A DNA stretch of 64,000 nucleotides from Plantibacter flavus (GTDB lineage Bacteria; Actinomycetota; Actinomycetes; Actinomycetales; Microbacteriaceae). Where the stretch lies: NCBI RefSeq assembly GCF_900177615.1, contig NZ_FXAP01000001.1, positions 192,825-256,824 of the forward strand. The letters are read 5' to 3'. The position numbers and the translations under genes were made by a program. Below the pieces are notes generated by a model. It saw nothing but the letters and a program-made list of their open reading frames with translations. It did no database searches and was not told the DNA's origin. This document shows, in pieces, positions 38,872 through 47,327 of the stretch; the stretch's first letter is position 1, and each line of letters starts with the position of its first letter.

Positions 38872-39821
38872 GCGCCGTCACGGAACGCCCGGCGCGCGGT
38901 GTGGCGGACGACCCGTCGCGGTCGGGAGCGCAACGCCGACGCCGGACCTCGGTCGCGGCTCCGTGGGTCCTCCTCGGACCGTTCCTGGCGCTCTTCGTCC
39001 TCACCTTCATCCTGCCGATCATCGTCGCGATCGGCAGCAGCTTCCTCCGGGTCTCACGGAAGGGCGTCTTCGGCGAGGAAGGTGTCACGACCGAGTTCGC
39101 GTGGTTCTCCAACTACGCCCAGGCCCTGGAGAACGGCAACTTCATCGCCTCGATCGGCCGGATGCTCCTCTTCGGCGTCGTGCAGGTCACGGTCATGATC
39201 GCCCTGTGCACCCTGCTGGCGCTCCTCCTCGAGTCCGCCTCCGCGAAGTGGCCAGGGTTCTTCCGGGCCGTGTACTTCCTGCCCTACGGCATCCCCGGCG
39301 TGATCGCGACGATCCTCTGGTCGTTCCTCTATGTCCCGGGACTCAGCCCGATCATCGACATCGCCGGCGCGATGGGGATCGAGCTCGACTTCCTCGGCGC
39401 AGGCACCGTGCTCTGGTCCATCGCCAACATCGTGACGTGGACCTACACCGGCTACAACATGATGATCGTGGTCGCCCAGTTGAAGGCCATCCCCGGCGAG
39501 GTGTACGAGGCCGCGAAGGTCGACGGTGCCGGGCCGTTCCGCGTCGCGATGAGCATCCAGCTCCCGCTCATCCGGCCAGCGCTCATCCTCACGACCGTGT
39601 TCTCCATCATCGGCACGCTCCAGCTCTTCGCCGAGCCCCAGGTGCTGCAGACCGTGTCGCCCGCGATCGACAACGAGTACACGCCGAACCTCAGCGCTTA
39701 CACGACCGCGTTCGCCTACAACGACTACAACGTCGCCGCAGCGCAGGCGGTGCTCATCGCCGTGGTCGCGTTCGCGCTGTCGTTCATCTTCCTGCGTCTG
39801 ACGTCGAGGAGGGCATCATGA
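38868..39821 (+). CDS. Sugar ABC permease, MalF-like
   Basis: Inner-membrane permease of 317 residues. GTG 38868 overlaps the previous stop as GTGA. Six hydrophobic segments (VLLGPFLALFVLTFILPII; MLLFGVVQVTVMIALCTLLA), with the EAA loop EVYEAAKVDGAGPFRVAMSI that contacts the ATPase. The N-terminal 30 residues are basic and polar. The next permease start overlaps by ATGA. Confidence 0.88.
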   Translation: MSAVTERPARGVADDPSRSGAQRRRRTSVAAPWVLLGPFLALFVLTFILPIIVAIGSSFLRVSRKGVFGEEGVTTEFAWFSNYAQALENGNFIASIGRMLLFGVVQVTVMIALCTLLALLLESASAKWPGFFRAVYFLPYGIPGVIATILWSFLYVPGLSPIIDIAGAMGIELDFLGAGTVLWSIANIVTWTYTGYNMMIVVAQLKAIPGEVYEAAKVDGAGPFRVAMSIQLPLIRPALILTTVFSIIGTLQLFAEPQVLQTVSPAIDNEYTPNLSAYTTAFAYNDYNVAAAQAVLIAVVAFALSFIFLRLTSRRAS

Positions 39822-40735
39822 GCGAGACCCGGAGCATCACGACCGCGACCTCGTCGAAGCGAGCCCAGCGGCTGAGCGATCAGCAGGGACGACCGGGTGG
39901 ATCCAGGGGGATGCGAGTGCTCGTGACGGGCATCCTCGTCGTCGTCGCGGTCTACTTCCTGGTGCCGGTGTACTGGGTGGTGATCGCTGCGACCAAGAGC
40001 ACCGAGGATCTGTTCGGCAGCAACGGCTTCCTCCTCGGCTCCGAGTTCTCGTTGTGGTCGAACCTCCACGAGGTGCTCACCTACGACGGCGGCATCTTCG
40101 TCCGCTGGTTCGGCAACTCGGTGCTCTATGCGGGCGTGGGAGCACTCATCGCGACGTACCTCGCCGCCGCAGGTGGGTACGCGCTCGCGAAGTACCGGTT
40201 CCGCGGACGTGACCTCGTCTTCGGCACCATCCTCGGCGGGGTCCTCGTGCCCGGGACGGCCACCGCGCTCCCGCTGTTCCTGCTCTTCAGTCAGATGGGG
40301 CTCGCGAACACCTACTGGTCGGTGCTCCTGCCGTCGCTCGTCTCGCCGTTCGGGTTGTTCCTCTGCCGGATCTACGCCGACGCGACGATCGACGACTCGC
40401 TCATCGAGGCGGCACGGATCGACGGCGCGAGCGAGCTGCGGATCTTCCACACCGTGGGGCTGAAGGTCCTCACGCCCGCGCTCGTGACCGTCTTCCTCTT
40501 CCAGCTGGTCGGCATCTGGAACAACTACTTCCTGCCGCTCGTCATGCTGTCCGACAGCACGCTGTACCCGATCACCCTGGGCCTCAACAACTGGCGGAGC
40601 CAGGTCGACCGCCTGCCGGAGTTCTACGAGCTGACGACCGGCGGCGCGCTGTTGTCGATCATCCCGTTGGCGATCGCGATGATCGTGCTGCAACGCTTCT
40701 GGCGTGGCGGGCTCACCGAGGGATCCGTGAAGTAG
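39818..40735 (+). CDS. Sugar ABC permease, MalG-like
   Basis: Second permease, 305 residues, starting MSETRSITTATSSKRAQRLS. A basic leader precedes six hydrophobic segments (VLVTGILVVVAVYFLVPVYW). The ATPase-contact loop is SLIEAARIDGASELRIFHT, and WNNYFLPLVMLSDSTLYPI is a family motif. ATG overlaps the stop of permease 1 by 4 nt. A terminator follows and no ATPase gene is present. Confidence 0.88.
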   Translation: MSETRSITTATSSKRAQRLSDQQGRPGGSRGMRVLVTGILVVVAVYFLVPVYWVVIAATKSTEDLFGSNGFLLGSEFSLWSNLHEVLTYDGGIFVRWFGNSVLYAGVGALIATYLAAAGGYALAKYRFRGRDLVFGTILGGVLVPGTATALPLFLLFSQMGLANTYWSVLLPSLVSPFGLFLCRIYADATIDDSLIEAARIDGASELRIFHTVGLKVLTPALVTVFLFQLVGIWNNYFLPLVMLSDSTLYPITLGLNNWRSQVDRLPEFYELTTGGALLSIIPLAIAMIVLQRFWRGGLTEGSVK

Positions 40736-40753
40736 CCGTCGGCCCGGAGACGG

Positions 40754-40789
40754 CGACGGGCCCCGGATCAGCCGATCCGGAGCCCGTCG
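40754..40789 (+). terminator. Terminator after the sugar ABC operon
   Basis: Sixteen-base arms with one mismatch and an AGCC loop. It also lies just past the end of the convergent lipoprotein gene. Confidence 0.85.
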
Positions 40790-40803
40790 TCAGTCGTGTC
40801 GAG

Positions 40804-41217
40804 CTAGAGGCTGCAGGTGTTACCGAGCGTCGTGAACTCGTCCTGGAGCTTCGTGAGTGAATCGGTGAGCCCGGTCTGGTCGACGTTCTGCGGGTCGTCG
40901 ACAGCCGTCTTCGCGACGTCGATGAAGTCGTTGAGCGCCTTCACCGAGTCGTTCGCCGCGGTCTTCACCTCGTCGTTGGTGACCTTGTCGGCCGCCGCCT
41001 TGAACGTTCCGGAGAAGTCGTCGAGCTGGGTGACGGCCGCCTCGGGGTCGGAGGAGAGCGAGCTCAGGCCCGACTGCAGCTGCGAAGCCGACTCCGTCAC
41101 CTCGGACTGGATGAGCTTGCACGCATCCTCTTTGCTCTGGGCGCCGCCGGCGCAGCCGGTGAGGAGCAGGCCCGAGACGGCGATCGCGCCGAGGAATGCT
41201 GCTGCGTTCTTCTTCAT
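40804..41217 (-). CDS. Small secreted lipoprotein
   Basis: Protein of 137 residues starting MKKNAAAFLGAIAVSGLLLT with lipobox LLTGC. The mature part is hydrophilic, alpha-helical and rich in Asp, Ser, Lys and Val (KEDACKLIQSEVTESASQL; DDFSGTFKAAADKVTNDEVK), reminiscent of helical-bundle lipoproteins. Two extra Cys (DACKL and the last residues NTCSL) could pair. ATG 41217 matches the signal peptide, not the longer open frame. No function is recognised; it is convergent with the sugar permease gene. Confidence 0.72.
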   Translation of the reverse strand: MKKNAAAFLGAIAVSGLLLTGCAGGAQSKEDACKLIQSEVTESASQLQSGLSSLSSDPEAAVTQLDDFSGTFKAAADKVTNDEVKTAANDSVKALNDFIDVAKTAVDDPQNVDQTGLTDSLTKLQDEFTTLGNTCSL

Positions 41218-41365
41218 GGTGGTGTGATTCCCCCGTGTTCGGTACCCGTGACGGGCCCGCCCGCGCGCTGCGGGTCGGCCTCCAGGGTACCCGGTAGAAC
41301 CCGACATCTGATGGACAAAGTGCTGGCGCTCATGGAGCGCAGTCGCCGCCGACATGGACGTGAGC

Positions 41366-41398
41366 CCGGTTTATTTGTAAGCTTGGCGAACAAACCGG
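41366..41398. promoter_or_regulatory. Inverted repeat upstream of the ROK kinase gene
   Basis: Arms CCGGTTT (41366-41372) and AAACCGG (41392-41398) pair perfectly over a 19-bp AT-richer spacer that itself contains TTTGT...ACAAA. This is a plausible operator for the nagK-nagB unit, which starts 80 bp downstream. No motif match can be claimed. Confidence 0.45.
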
Positions 41399-41477
41399 TG
41401 GTGCGAGCGGGTCGCACCACGGATCGAAGGAACCACAGCATGCAGACGCGCCACGACGCCCTCCGGAGACGAACCGC

Positions 41478-42389
41478 GTGAGGGTGGGACTCGACATCGG
41501 CGGCACGAAGACCGATGCCGTCGTCGTGACGGATGACGGTGCGCTCCTGCATCGGCTCAGACTGGTCACCGGACGCGGCCCGGATGCGGTCGTCGAAACC
41601 GCCGTCGAGGCCGTCAGTCGGCTCTCCGACGCCGTCGCGCGTCCGATCGACGCGTTCACGTCGGTCGGCGTCGGTATCCCCGGCCTCATCGTCCCGGGCA
41701 CCGGCCGCGTGACCCACGCCGTCAACCTCGACGTGGAGGAACTCGAACTCGGCGCGATCCTCGCCCAGCGCCTCGGGGTCCCCGTCGCCGTGGAGAACGA
41801 TGTGAAGGCGGCCGCCCTCGGCGCCTGGCAGCTGCTCGACGGTTCCGGCACGATGGCCTACCTCAACCTCGGCACGGGCGTCGCCGCCGGCATCGTCACG
41901 GACGGCCGGCTCTGGCAGGGCTCGAGCGGGGTCGCCGGCGAGGTCGGACATCTGTCGGTCGACCCGCTCGGCGACCGCTGCGGGTGCGGACAGCGCGGGT
42001 GCGTCGAGACCATGGCCGCCGGCGGTGCGGTCTCCGCCGCCTGGGGAGCCGACGTGGCGCTGCCGGTGCTCGACCTCTTCGACCATGCCGATGCCGGGGA
42101 CCCGCGGGCCATCGCGCTCCGCGCACGCCTCGGCCACGGCGCGGCCGCGGCCGTCCGCATCCTGACCCTCACCGTCGACGCCGACGACATCGTCCTCGGA
42201 GGAGGGCTCACCGCTCTCGGCGAGCGACTGCTCGCCGTCATCCGCGAGGCTCTGGCCGAATCCGCCGCCGGGTCTCGATTCGTCGCATCATTGCAGTTGG
42301 AACAGCGCGTGCGCCTCGTGCCGACGGGATCCCCCGTCGCGGCGATCGGCGCAGCACTCGTGGGAAGAGGAGAATCGTCGCATGGCTGA
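41478..42389 (+). CDS. ROK-family sugar kinase, probable N-acetylglucosamine kinase
   Basis: Cytosolic kinase of 303 residues. The ATP motif VGLDIGGTKTDAVVVTDDG, the sugar-binding loop TSVGVGIPGLIVPGTGRV, and the zinc site CGCGQRGCVETMAAGGA are all present. There is no N-terminal HTH, so it is an enzyme, not a ROK repressor. It overlaps nagB by 8 nt (ATGGCTGA), and that pairing suggests N-acetylglucosamine or glucosamine as substrate; glucokinase activity cannot be excluded. GTG 41478 is the start. Confidence 0.85.
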   Translation: MRVGLDIGGTKTDAVVVTDDGALLHRLRLVTGRGPDAVVETAVEAVSRLSDAVARPIDAFTSVGVGIPGLIVPGTGRVTHAVNLDVEELELGAILAQRLGVPVAVENDVKAAALGAWQLLDGSGTMAYLNLGTGVAAGIVTDGRLWQGSSGVAGEVGHLSVDPLGDRCGCGQRGCVETMAAGGAVSAAWGADVALPVLDLFDHADAGDPRAIALRARLGHGAAAAVRILTLTVDADDIVLGGGLTALGERLLAVIREALAESAAGSRFVASLQLEQRVRLVPTGSPVAAIGAALVGRGESSHG

Positions 42390-43161
42390 AGTCGTGATCG
42401 TGGGGGACAGCGGTGCCGCAGGCACCCTCGTCGCGGAGGCGATCGTCTCCCTCATCGAGGAGCGTCCAGACGCCGTCCTCGGACTGGCGACGGGTTCGAC
42501 ACCGCTCCCCGTCTACGAGGCGCTCGCCGCGCGCTCTCAGGGCCTCGACCTCTCGCGGGTGCGCGGGTTCGCCCTCGACGAGTACGTCGGCCTGCCGGCC
42601 GGGCACCCCGAGTCGTACCGTTCCGTCATCACGCGTGAGGTCGTCGAGCCGCTCGGCCTCGTGCCCGAGCGCATCCAGGTGCCGAACGGTGCGGCCGAGA
42701 CCATCCAGCACGCCGGCGCCGACTACGAAGCGGCGATCCAGGCCGCCGGTGGCGTCGACCTGCAGATCCTCGGCATCGGGACCGACGGCCACATCGGGTT
42801 CAACGAGCCGGGCTCGTCGTTCGCCTCGCTCACCCGCGTGAAGACCCTGACGGAGCAGACCCGCCGGGACAACGCACGGTTCTTCGACTCGATCGACGAC
42901 GTACCCATGCACTGCATCACCCAGGGACTCGGCACCATCCTCCGCGCGAGACACCTCGTCCTCCTCGCCTTCGGTGCGGGCAAGGCTGCTGCGATCGCCG
43001 CCGCGCTCGAGGGACCGCTGTCCGCGAACCTCCCCGGTTCAGCGGTGCAACTGCACCCGCGCGCCACGGTGGTCCTCGACGAAGCGGCGGCGTCCGAGTT
43101 GCAGCACGCCGACTACTACCGCTACGCGTATGCCAACAAGCCCGCCTGGCAGGGCATCTGA
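42382..43161 (+). CDS. nagB: Glucosamine-6-phosphate deaminase
   Basis: Converts glucosamine 6-phosphate to fructose 6-phosphate and ammonia. The 259 residues hold VLGLATGSTPLPVYEALAAR (phosphate site), GFALDEYVGLPAGHPESYRS (general base Asp-Glu pair), the conserved IGTDGHIGFNEPGSSF, and KPAWQ at the C-terminus. It ends only 4 nt before the convergent azlD stop. Together with the ROK kinase and nagA (54177-55331) it completes a GlcNAc pathway. Confidence 0.94.
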   Translation: MAEVVIVGDSGAAGTLVAEAIVSLIEERPDAVLGLATGSTPLPVYEALAARSQGLDLSRVRGFALDEYVGLPAGHPESYRSVITREVVEPLGLVPERIQVPNGAAETIQHAGADYEAAIQAAGGVDLQILGIGTDGHIGFNEPGSSFASLTRVKTLTEQTRRDNARFFDSIDDVPMHCITQGLGTILRARHLVLLAFGAGKAAAIAAALEGPLSANLPGSAVQLHPRATVVLDEAAASELQHADYYRYAYANKPAWQGI

Positions 43162-43165
43162 CGGC

Positions 43166-43489
43166 TCAGGCGACGCCCGCCAGGCGGAGGAGCGCCGTGG
43201 TGAGGGCTGCCGCGAGGACGATGACGACGAATGGTGCGTTCCTCCAGGCGAGGATGCCAGCGACCAGGACGCCCGAGAGCCTCGCGAATCCCGCGAACTG
43301 CTGATCCTGGGTCAGGGCCGTGGTCGTGAGGACCGCCATGAGCAGGACGATGGCGGCGTCCGCGAGCAGCGTCTCGACCCGTTCCGAGACCTCGGTGCGG
43401 GTCCGCAGGAGTGGCCCGGCCAGGCGGAACGTGTAGGTGCCCCCCGCGAGGATCACGATCCCGACCAGCACGAGCATCGACTGGTTCAT
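43166..43489 (-). CDS. azlD: AzlD-family branched-chain amino-acid transport protein
   Basis: Four-helix membrane protein of 107 residues starting MNQSMLVLVGIVILAGGTYT. It has the AzlD core TYTFRLAGPLLRTRTEVSE and FVVIVLAAALTTALLRL. ATG 43489 overlaps the azlC stop as ATGA. AzlC and AzlD together export branched-chain amino acids or their analogues. The longer open frame upstream is not used. Confidence 0.87.
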   Translation of the reverse strand: MNQSMLVLVGIVILAGGTYTFRLAGPLLRTRTEVSERVETLLADAAIVLLMAVLTTTALTQDQQFAGFARLSGVLVAGILAWRNAPFVVIVLAAALTTALLRLAGVA

Positions 43490-44175
43490 ACGGTTACCTC
43501 CTGCTTCGGCTGCTTCCGGCCGAAGCCGAACAGGAGACCGACGAGCGACAACAGGACAGGGATCCCCGCCGGGAGGAACGGCGTCGCGGCGACGGCGACG
43601 ACCGCGCCGACGAGCGCGGCTCGGCGCGTCCGGCGCTCGCGGAGGGCGGGGAAGATGAGGGCGAGGAGGACGGCGGGGAACATCACGTCGAGTCCGAAGG
43701 CGTCGGTGTCCTCGATCACGGTGCCGGCGAAGGCTCCGAGTGCGGCGCCCGCCGGCCAGCAGAGGAGGATGCCGAGGCCGCACGCCCAGAACGCGGCGCG
43801 CTTCCGCTCCAGGGTGTCCTGATCGAGCGCGAAGACGACGGACTCGTCGTTGAGGAGGTGCGTCCCGAGCACGCGACGCCAGCCCGTACCGACGACCTCG
43901 TGGATCGCGAGGCCGAACGGCAGGTGACGGGCGTTCACGAGCAGCCCTGCCAGGGCGGCGGTCAGCGGACTCCCGCCGGCTGCGACGATCCCGACGAACA
44001 GGATCTCCGATGCGCCGGCGAGGACGAGCAGTGCGAGCGCCAGCACGACCCAGGGCTGGATGCCCGAGTGCACGGCGACGGCTCCGTAGGAGATGCCGAC
44101 CAGCCCGTCGGCGATGCAGACCAGCGCGATGGACCGCGTGGTCGGCCGACCGAGATGACTCCATATCGAACGCAC
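43486..44175 (-). CDS. azlC: AzlC-family branched-chain amino-acid exporter subunit
   Basis: Larger subunit of the AzlCD exporter, 229 residues. GTG 44175 gives VRSIWSHLGRPTTRSIALVC; the longer open frame upstream lies inside the operator region. Motifs include GISYGAVAVHSGIQPW, LVLAGASEILFVGIVAAGGS and NARHLPFGLAIHEV, typical of AzlC. Several hydrophobic helices follow. The promoter TATAGT lies 4 nt before the GTG. Divergent from the XRE-cupin regulator. Confidence 0.88.
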   Translation of the reverse strand: MRSIWSHLGRPTTRSIALVCIADGLVGISYGAVAVHSGIQPWVVLALALLVLAGASEILFVGIVAAGGSPLTAALAGLLVNARHLPFGLAIHEVVGTGWRRVLGTHLLNDESVVFALDQDTLERKRAAFWACGLGILLCWPAGAALGAFAGTVIEDTDAFGLDVMFPAVLLALIFPALRERRTRRAALVGAVVAVAATPFLPAGIPVLLSLVGLLFGFGRKQPKQEVTV

Positions 44176-44241
44176 GTACACTATATTGAACGCCGATCGA
44201 GCGTTCGTCAAATCGAACGCGTAACACTCTGGAGCGAACGC
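44166..44241. promoter_or_regulatory. Iterated operator between azlC and its regulator
   Basis: Direct copies of TCGAACGC or close variants at 44166, 44186, 44213 and 44234 (the last GCGAACGC), plus an inverted copy GCGTTCGT at 44201-44208. Spacing between direct copies is 20, 27 and 21 bp, near two helical turns for two of them. They cover both promoters of the divergent pair. Confidence 0.6.
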
Positions 44242-44814
44242 ATGACGCAGCTCGAACCGTCCGACGACGGAGCACCGCATGCCGCGGTCGCGGCGGCACT
44301 GACCCGCGAGCGGCAGCGCACCGGGTTGTCACTCGCCGAGGTGGCCCGTCGAGCCGGGATCGCGAAGTCGACCCTCTCGCAGCTGGAGGCGGGGCTCGGG
44401 AACCCGAGTCTCGAGACCCTCTGGGCACTCAGCGTCACCCTCGACGTGCCGTTCGCCCGCCTGGTCGAGCCGGTGCGACGGCCGGTCCAGGTCATCCGTG
44501 CCGGTGAGGGACCGACCCTCGCCGCGTCCGGGGCGGACTACGTCGCGACGGTGCTGTCGGCCAGCCCGCCGAACGCCCGACGTGACATCTACCGCATCGT
44601 CGTCGAACCGGGCGAGCCGAGGCGCTCGGAGCCGCACATGCCGGGCGTGGTCGAGCATTGGATCCTCAGCACTGGCCGCGCGTCCGTCGGACCCGTCGGC
44701 GAGGAGGTCGAACTCGGCCCGGGGGACTACCTCGCCCACGCCGGGGACGTGCCCCACGTCTTCGAGGCGCTCGAGCCTGGCACGACCGCCGTGGTGGTCA
44801 CCGAACACGTGTGA
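44242..44814 (+). CDS. XRE-family regulator with cupin domain
   Basis: Transcription regulator of 190 residues. The HTH is at about 20-70 (AVAAALTRERQRTGLSLAEV, then GIAKSTLSQLEAGLGNPSLE). A C-terminal cupin barrel follows (HMPGVVEHWILSTGRASVGP, then GPGDYLAHAGDVPHVFEALE), a ligand-sensing fold. Divergent to azlC and with an iterated operator between them, it probably controls the exporter and itself. Confidence 0.87.
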   Translation: MTQLEPSDDGAPHAAVAAALTRERQRTGLSLAEVARRAGIAKSTLSQLEAGLGNPSLETLWALSVTLDVPFARLVEPVRRPVQVIRAGEGPTLAASGADYVATVLSASPPNARRDIYRIVVEPGEPRRSEPHMPGVVEHWILSTGRASVGPVGEEVELGPGDYLAHAGDVPHVFEALEPGTTAVVVTEHV

Positions 44815-44826
44815 GCACCTCGACAA

Positions 44827-44876
44827 GCTCGGTGACCGGGACCGCTCGGTGACCGGGACCGCTCGGTGACCGGGAC
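44827..44876. repeat. 17-bp tandem repeat, REP-like
   Basis: Three near-perfect copies of GCTCGGTGACCGGGACC (44827-44843, 44844-44860, and 16 bases of a third). Its left flank CCTCGACAAGCTCGGTGACC resembles the REP core at 12584. It lies between the convergent regulator gene and mtlR. Confidence 0.8.
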
Positions 44877-44890
44877 GGCGCGACGGGTGC

Positions 44891-46813
44891 TCAGCCGTCG
44901 ATGACGTGCACGAGCTCGTCGATGAAGCCCGCGAAGTCCTCGGAACGGCGGATGATCCGGGCGACGCTCGAGCGCTCCGAGAACACCTCGACGAACTGGT
45001 CGAACACCGTCTGGAACGCGGCGCGACCCGATTCGCTGAACGCCACGAGTGCGACGACGCTCACGCGGGCGCCGCCCCACTCCATCGGCGTCTCGTTCAC
45101 GGCGATCGCGATGGCCGTCGAGTGCGCGGTCATCGCCATGGCGTGCGGCACGGCCAAGGTGTCGGTGAACGCCGTCGACGACATGCGCTCCCGCTCGATC
45201 GCCGCGGTGAGGTAGCTCTCGTCGATGATCCCCCGGGCGATCATGCGCTCGCCGAGCAAGCGGATCATGCCCTCCTCGTCCTCGGCATGTGCGTTCCGGA
45301 GGAAGAGGTCCGGGTGGAAGTACTGCAGCAGTTCGTCGGTGATCTCCGACAGGCGGGACGATCGACGGACGCGGCTGACCGCGGTGCGGACGCGCTCCAC
45401 GTCGGCCGCGGTGAGGAACGGTTGGATGACGACGATGCCGTCGGCAGGGGCCGGTGGCTCGATCGTCGTGAGGACGAGGTCGGTGTCGATGGCGGCCCAG
45501 TCGACGTCGGTGCGGGTGATGACGGATCGGACGTCGAGGACGTCGCCCAGCTGCGATTCGACGCGCCGGCGCAGCACCTCGTGCATGTCGTAGTAGCCGG
45601 CGGAGACGATCGTGGAGCCGAGGAGGGCCTCCTTGCGGGCCTTCTGCTCGAGCTGGGCGCCGACGTGCATCGCGATGTAGGCGATCTCGTCGTCGTTGAT
45701 GATGATCGAGCCGTGCCGCTGCAGTTGGCTGGCGATGAAGACCGCGAGCTCGTAGATCATCGGGTACGAGGTCTTGATCGAGCGGGTCAGCGGATTGCGT
45801 GAGTAGGACTGGTCCTGCGCACGACGGATGAGGTTCTGGACGTGGAGGGTGAGCCGGACGATGAAGTCCTCGTCGGAGAGGTCGACGAGGTACTCGCGGC
45901 CGGCGCGGTCCACGGCCTGACGGACGGCGGCGAGGTCGTCCTGGTTGACGTAGTCGTCGACGAGGACCTCGGCGGGAGCCCCACTGCCCGGCGTCACCAC
46001 CCGTGTCACGAGCAGGTAGCTGAGGTACACGAGGTCGCCCTCGCCGAGCGCGACGTGGAAGTGGGCGTCGACGAGCCGCGCCAGATCCTCCGCGACCGCC
46101 TCGACCTCCGGGGTGCGCGGAGCATGGTCTGTGGGCTCCGCCGGACGGTCCTTCGTGACACGGTCGATGGCGATCGCGATGTGGAGCAGCACGTTCGCGA
46201 TGCCGTACTCGTTCACGTAGTACCCACGCGCGGTCAACGCTTCGAGCAACTCGCCCTTGAACGGGCTGAACTCGTTCGGCGCGAACGCGCGCTGGAGCGC
46301 CTCGAGTTCGACGATGCCGCGATCGGTCTCGTCGCGGAACATCCGGCTGAGGAGGCGCCGTCGCTCGGTCTCACCGCCCGCCATCGTCACCGTCGACCCC
46401 GAACGGTCGAGCGTGAGGGCGGTGTCGGCGAGCATGGCGCGGACCCGGCCCAGGTCGCCCTCGACGGTCGACTCGCTGACGTGGAGCCGCTGTGCCGTCT
46501 CGTGCACGTCGATTCCCGAGGGGGCGCTGATGAGCAGCCGGACGAGCCCGTACAGCCGATCCCGAGGCGTCTCCGATTCGAACGCCGATGCGGCTCGGCG
46601 TCGGTAGACCGCATAGCCGTCGGCGTTCAATCGATACCCGTTCGGCCCGGACTCGACGACATCGTGCGGCGCGGTGCGGGTGTTGACCGCCGTGACGTAG
46701 CTGCGGACGCTGCGCGGTGTGACGCCGAGCACCTCCGCGACCTCCGTGGCCGTCGTCCAGCCGTCCCGTCCCGCGAGGTAGCCGAGCATGCGGTCGTGTT
46801 TCTCGCGTGCCAC
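44891..46813 (-). CDS. mtlR: MtlR-type PTS-regulated transcriptional activator
   Basis: BglG/MtlR-family regulator of 640 residues. N-terminal HTH domains (ATEVAEVLGVTPRSVRSYVT; HETAQRLHVSESTVEGDLGR) precede two PTS-regulation domains (about 190-390; conserved His in LLHIAIAIDR and AYIAMHVGAQL), an EIIB-like segment (about 405-490) and a C-terminal EIIA domain with the phospho-His in LAVPHAMAMTAHSTAIA. Divergent from the mannitol PTS operon, which it probably activates. GTG 46813 is taken; an ATG at 46789 would shorten it by 8 residues. Confidence 0.88.
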   Translation of the reverse strand: MAREKHDRMLGYLAGRDGWTTATEVAEVLGVTPRSVRSYVTAVNTRTAPHDVVESGPNGYRLNADGYAVYRRRAASAFESETPRDRLYGLVRLLISAPSGIDVHETAQRLHVSESTVEGDLGRVRAMLADTALTLDRSGSTVTMAGGETERRRLLSRMFRDETDRGIVELEALQRAFAPNEFSPFKGELLEALTARGYYVNEYGIANVLLHIAIAIDRVTKDRPAEPTDHAPRTPEVEAVAEDLARLVDAHFHVALGEGDLVYLSYLLVTRVVTPGSGAPAEVLVDDYVNQDDLAAVRQAVDRAGREYLVDLSDEDFIVRLTLHVQNLIRRAQDQSYSRNPLTRSIKTSYPMIYELAVFIASQLQRHGSIIINDDEIAYIAMHVGAQLEQKARKEALLGSTIVSAGYYDMHEVLRRRVESQLGDVLDVRSVITRTDVDWAAIDTDLVLTTIEPPAPADGIVVIQPFLTAADVERVRTAVSRVRRSSRLSEITDELLQYFHPDLFLRNAHAEDEEGMIRLLGERMIARGIIDESYLTAAIERERMSSTAFTDTLAVPHAMAMTAHSTAIAIAVNETPMEWGGARVSVVALVAFSESGRAAFQTVFDQFVEVFSERSSVARIIRRSEDFAGFIDELVHVIDG

Positions 46814-46908
46814 GATGCCCTCTCCGTCGGTCGGCCGTCGCGCGGTCCGGGCGAACCGCTCCACCGAGTCAACCACCTTCCCAGCCGCTTCCGCGCGTTC
46901 GACGACCT

Positions 46909-46924
46909 TTCCGCCCCGGCGGAA
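46909..46924. promoter_or_regulatory. 16-bp palindrome between mtlR and the PTS operon
   Basis: TTCCGCC CC GGCGGAA, arms of 7 bases and a 2-base centre, 77 bp before the first PTS gene and about 95 bp upstream of mtlR. A candidate operator for MtlR or another sugar regulator. Confidence 0.45.
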
Positions 46925-47000
46925 GAGCTTCTGGTGGAGCCGCGAGGGGCGTGACGGAATGATGGGTTGGTAGGCAATCGGCGGTTCTGGAGAAGGTTCG

Positions 47001-47324
47001 ATGAAGATCCTGGTGATTTGCGGCGCGGGTGCGTCGAGCACGTTCATGGCCCAACGCCTGCGTCGCGCAGCAGCCGACCGATCGATCGACGTCTCCGTCG
47101 CAGCCGGTGCCGAATCACAGGTCCTCGGCGGCACGATCACCCTCGACGGTGTCGACGTCCTGCTCGTCGGCGCCCACCTCGCCGACCACGAGGCCGCGCT
47201 GCGCGCTGCGGCCGAGCCCACCGGCGCCGCGGTCGCCGTCCTGCCCGGCGACGTCTTCGGCGTCGAGGGTGGCGCGCGAGCCCTCGAACTCGTCCTCTCG
47301 ATCCACTCACCAACCAGGAGGTAA
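47001..47324 (+). CDS. Orphan PTS EIIB, lactose/cellobiose type
   Basis: Protein of 107 residues. The phospho-Cys site is LVICGAGASSTFMAQRL near residue 8, matching EIIB of the lactose/cellobiose/chitobiose family. It has no adjacent EIIC of that family; the gene is the first of the operon that encodes HPr, EI and the mannitol EIICB. Preceded by GGAGAAGG. Its partner may lie elsewhere, or it may act as a regulator phosphorylated by EI/HPr. Confidence 0.78.
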   Translation: MKILVICGAGASSTFMAQRLRRAAADRSIDVSVAAGAESQVLGGTITLDGVDVLLVGAHLADHEAALRAAAEPTGAAVAVLPGDVFGVEGGARALELVLSIHSPTRR

Positions 47325-47327
47325 CCC

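Noticed and set aside
44827-44876. Repeats that might be a small CRISPR
   Set aside because: Units are 17 bp with no spacers between them, so this is a tandem repeat and not a CRISPR array.
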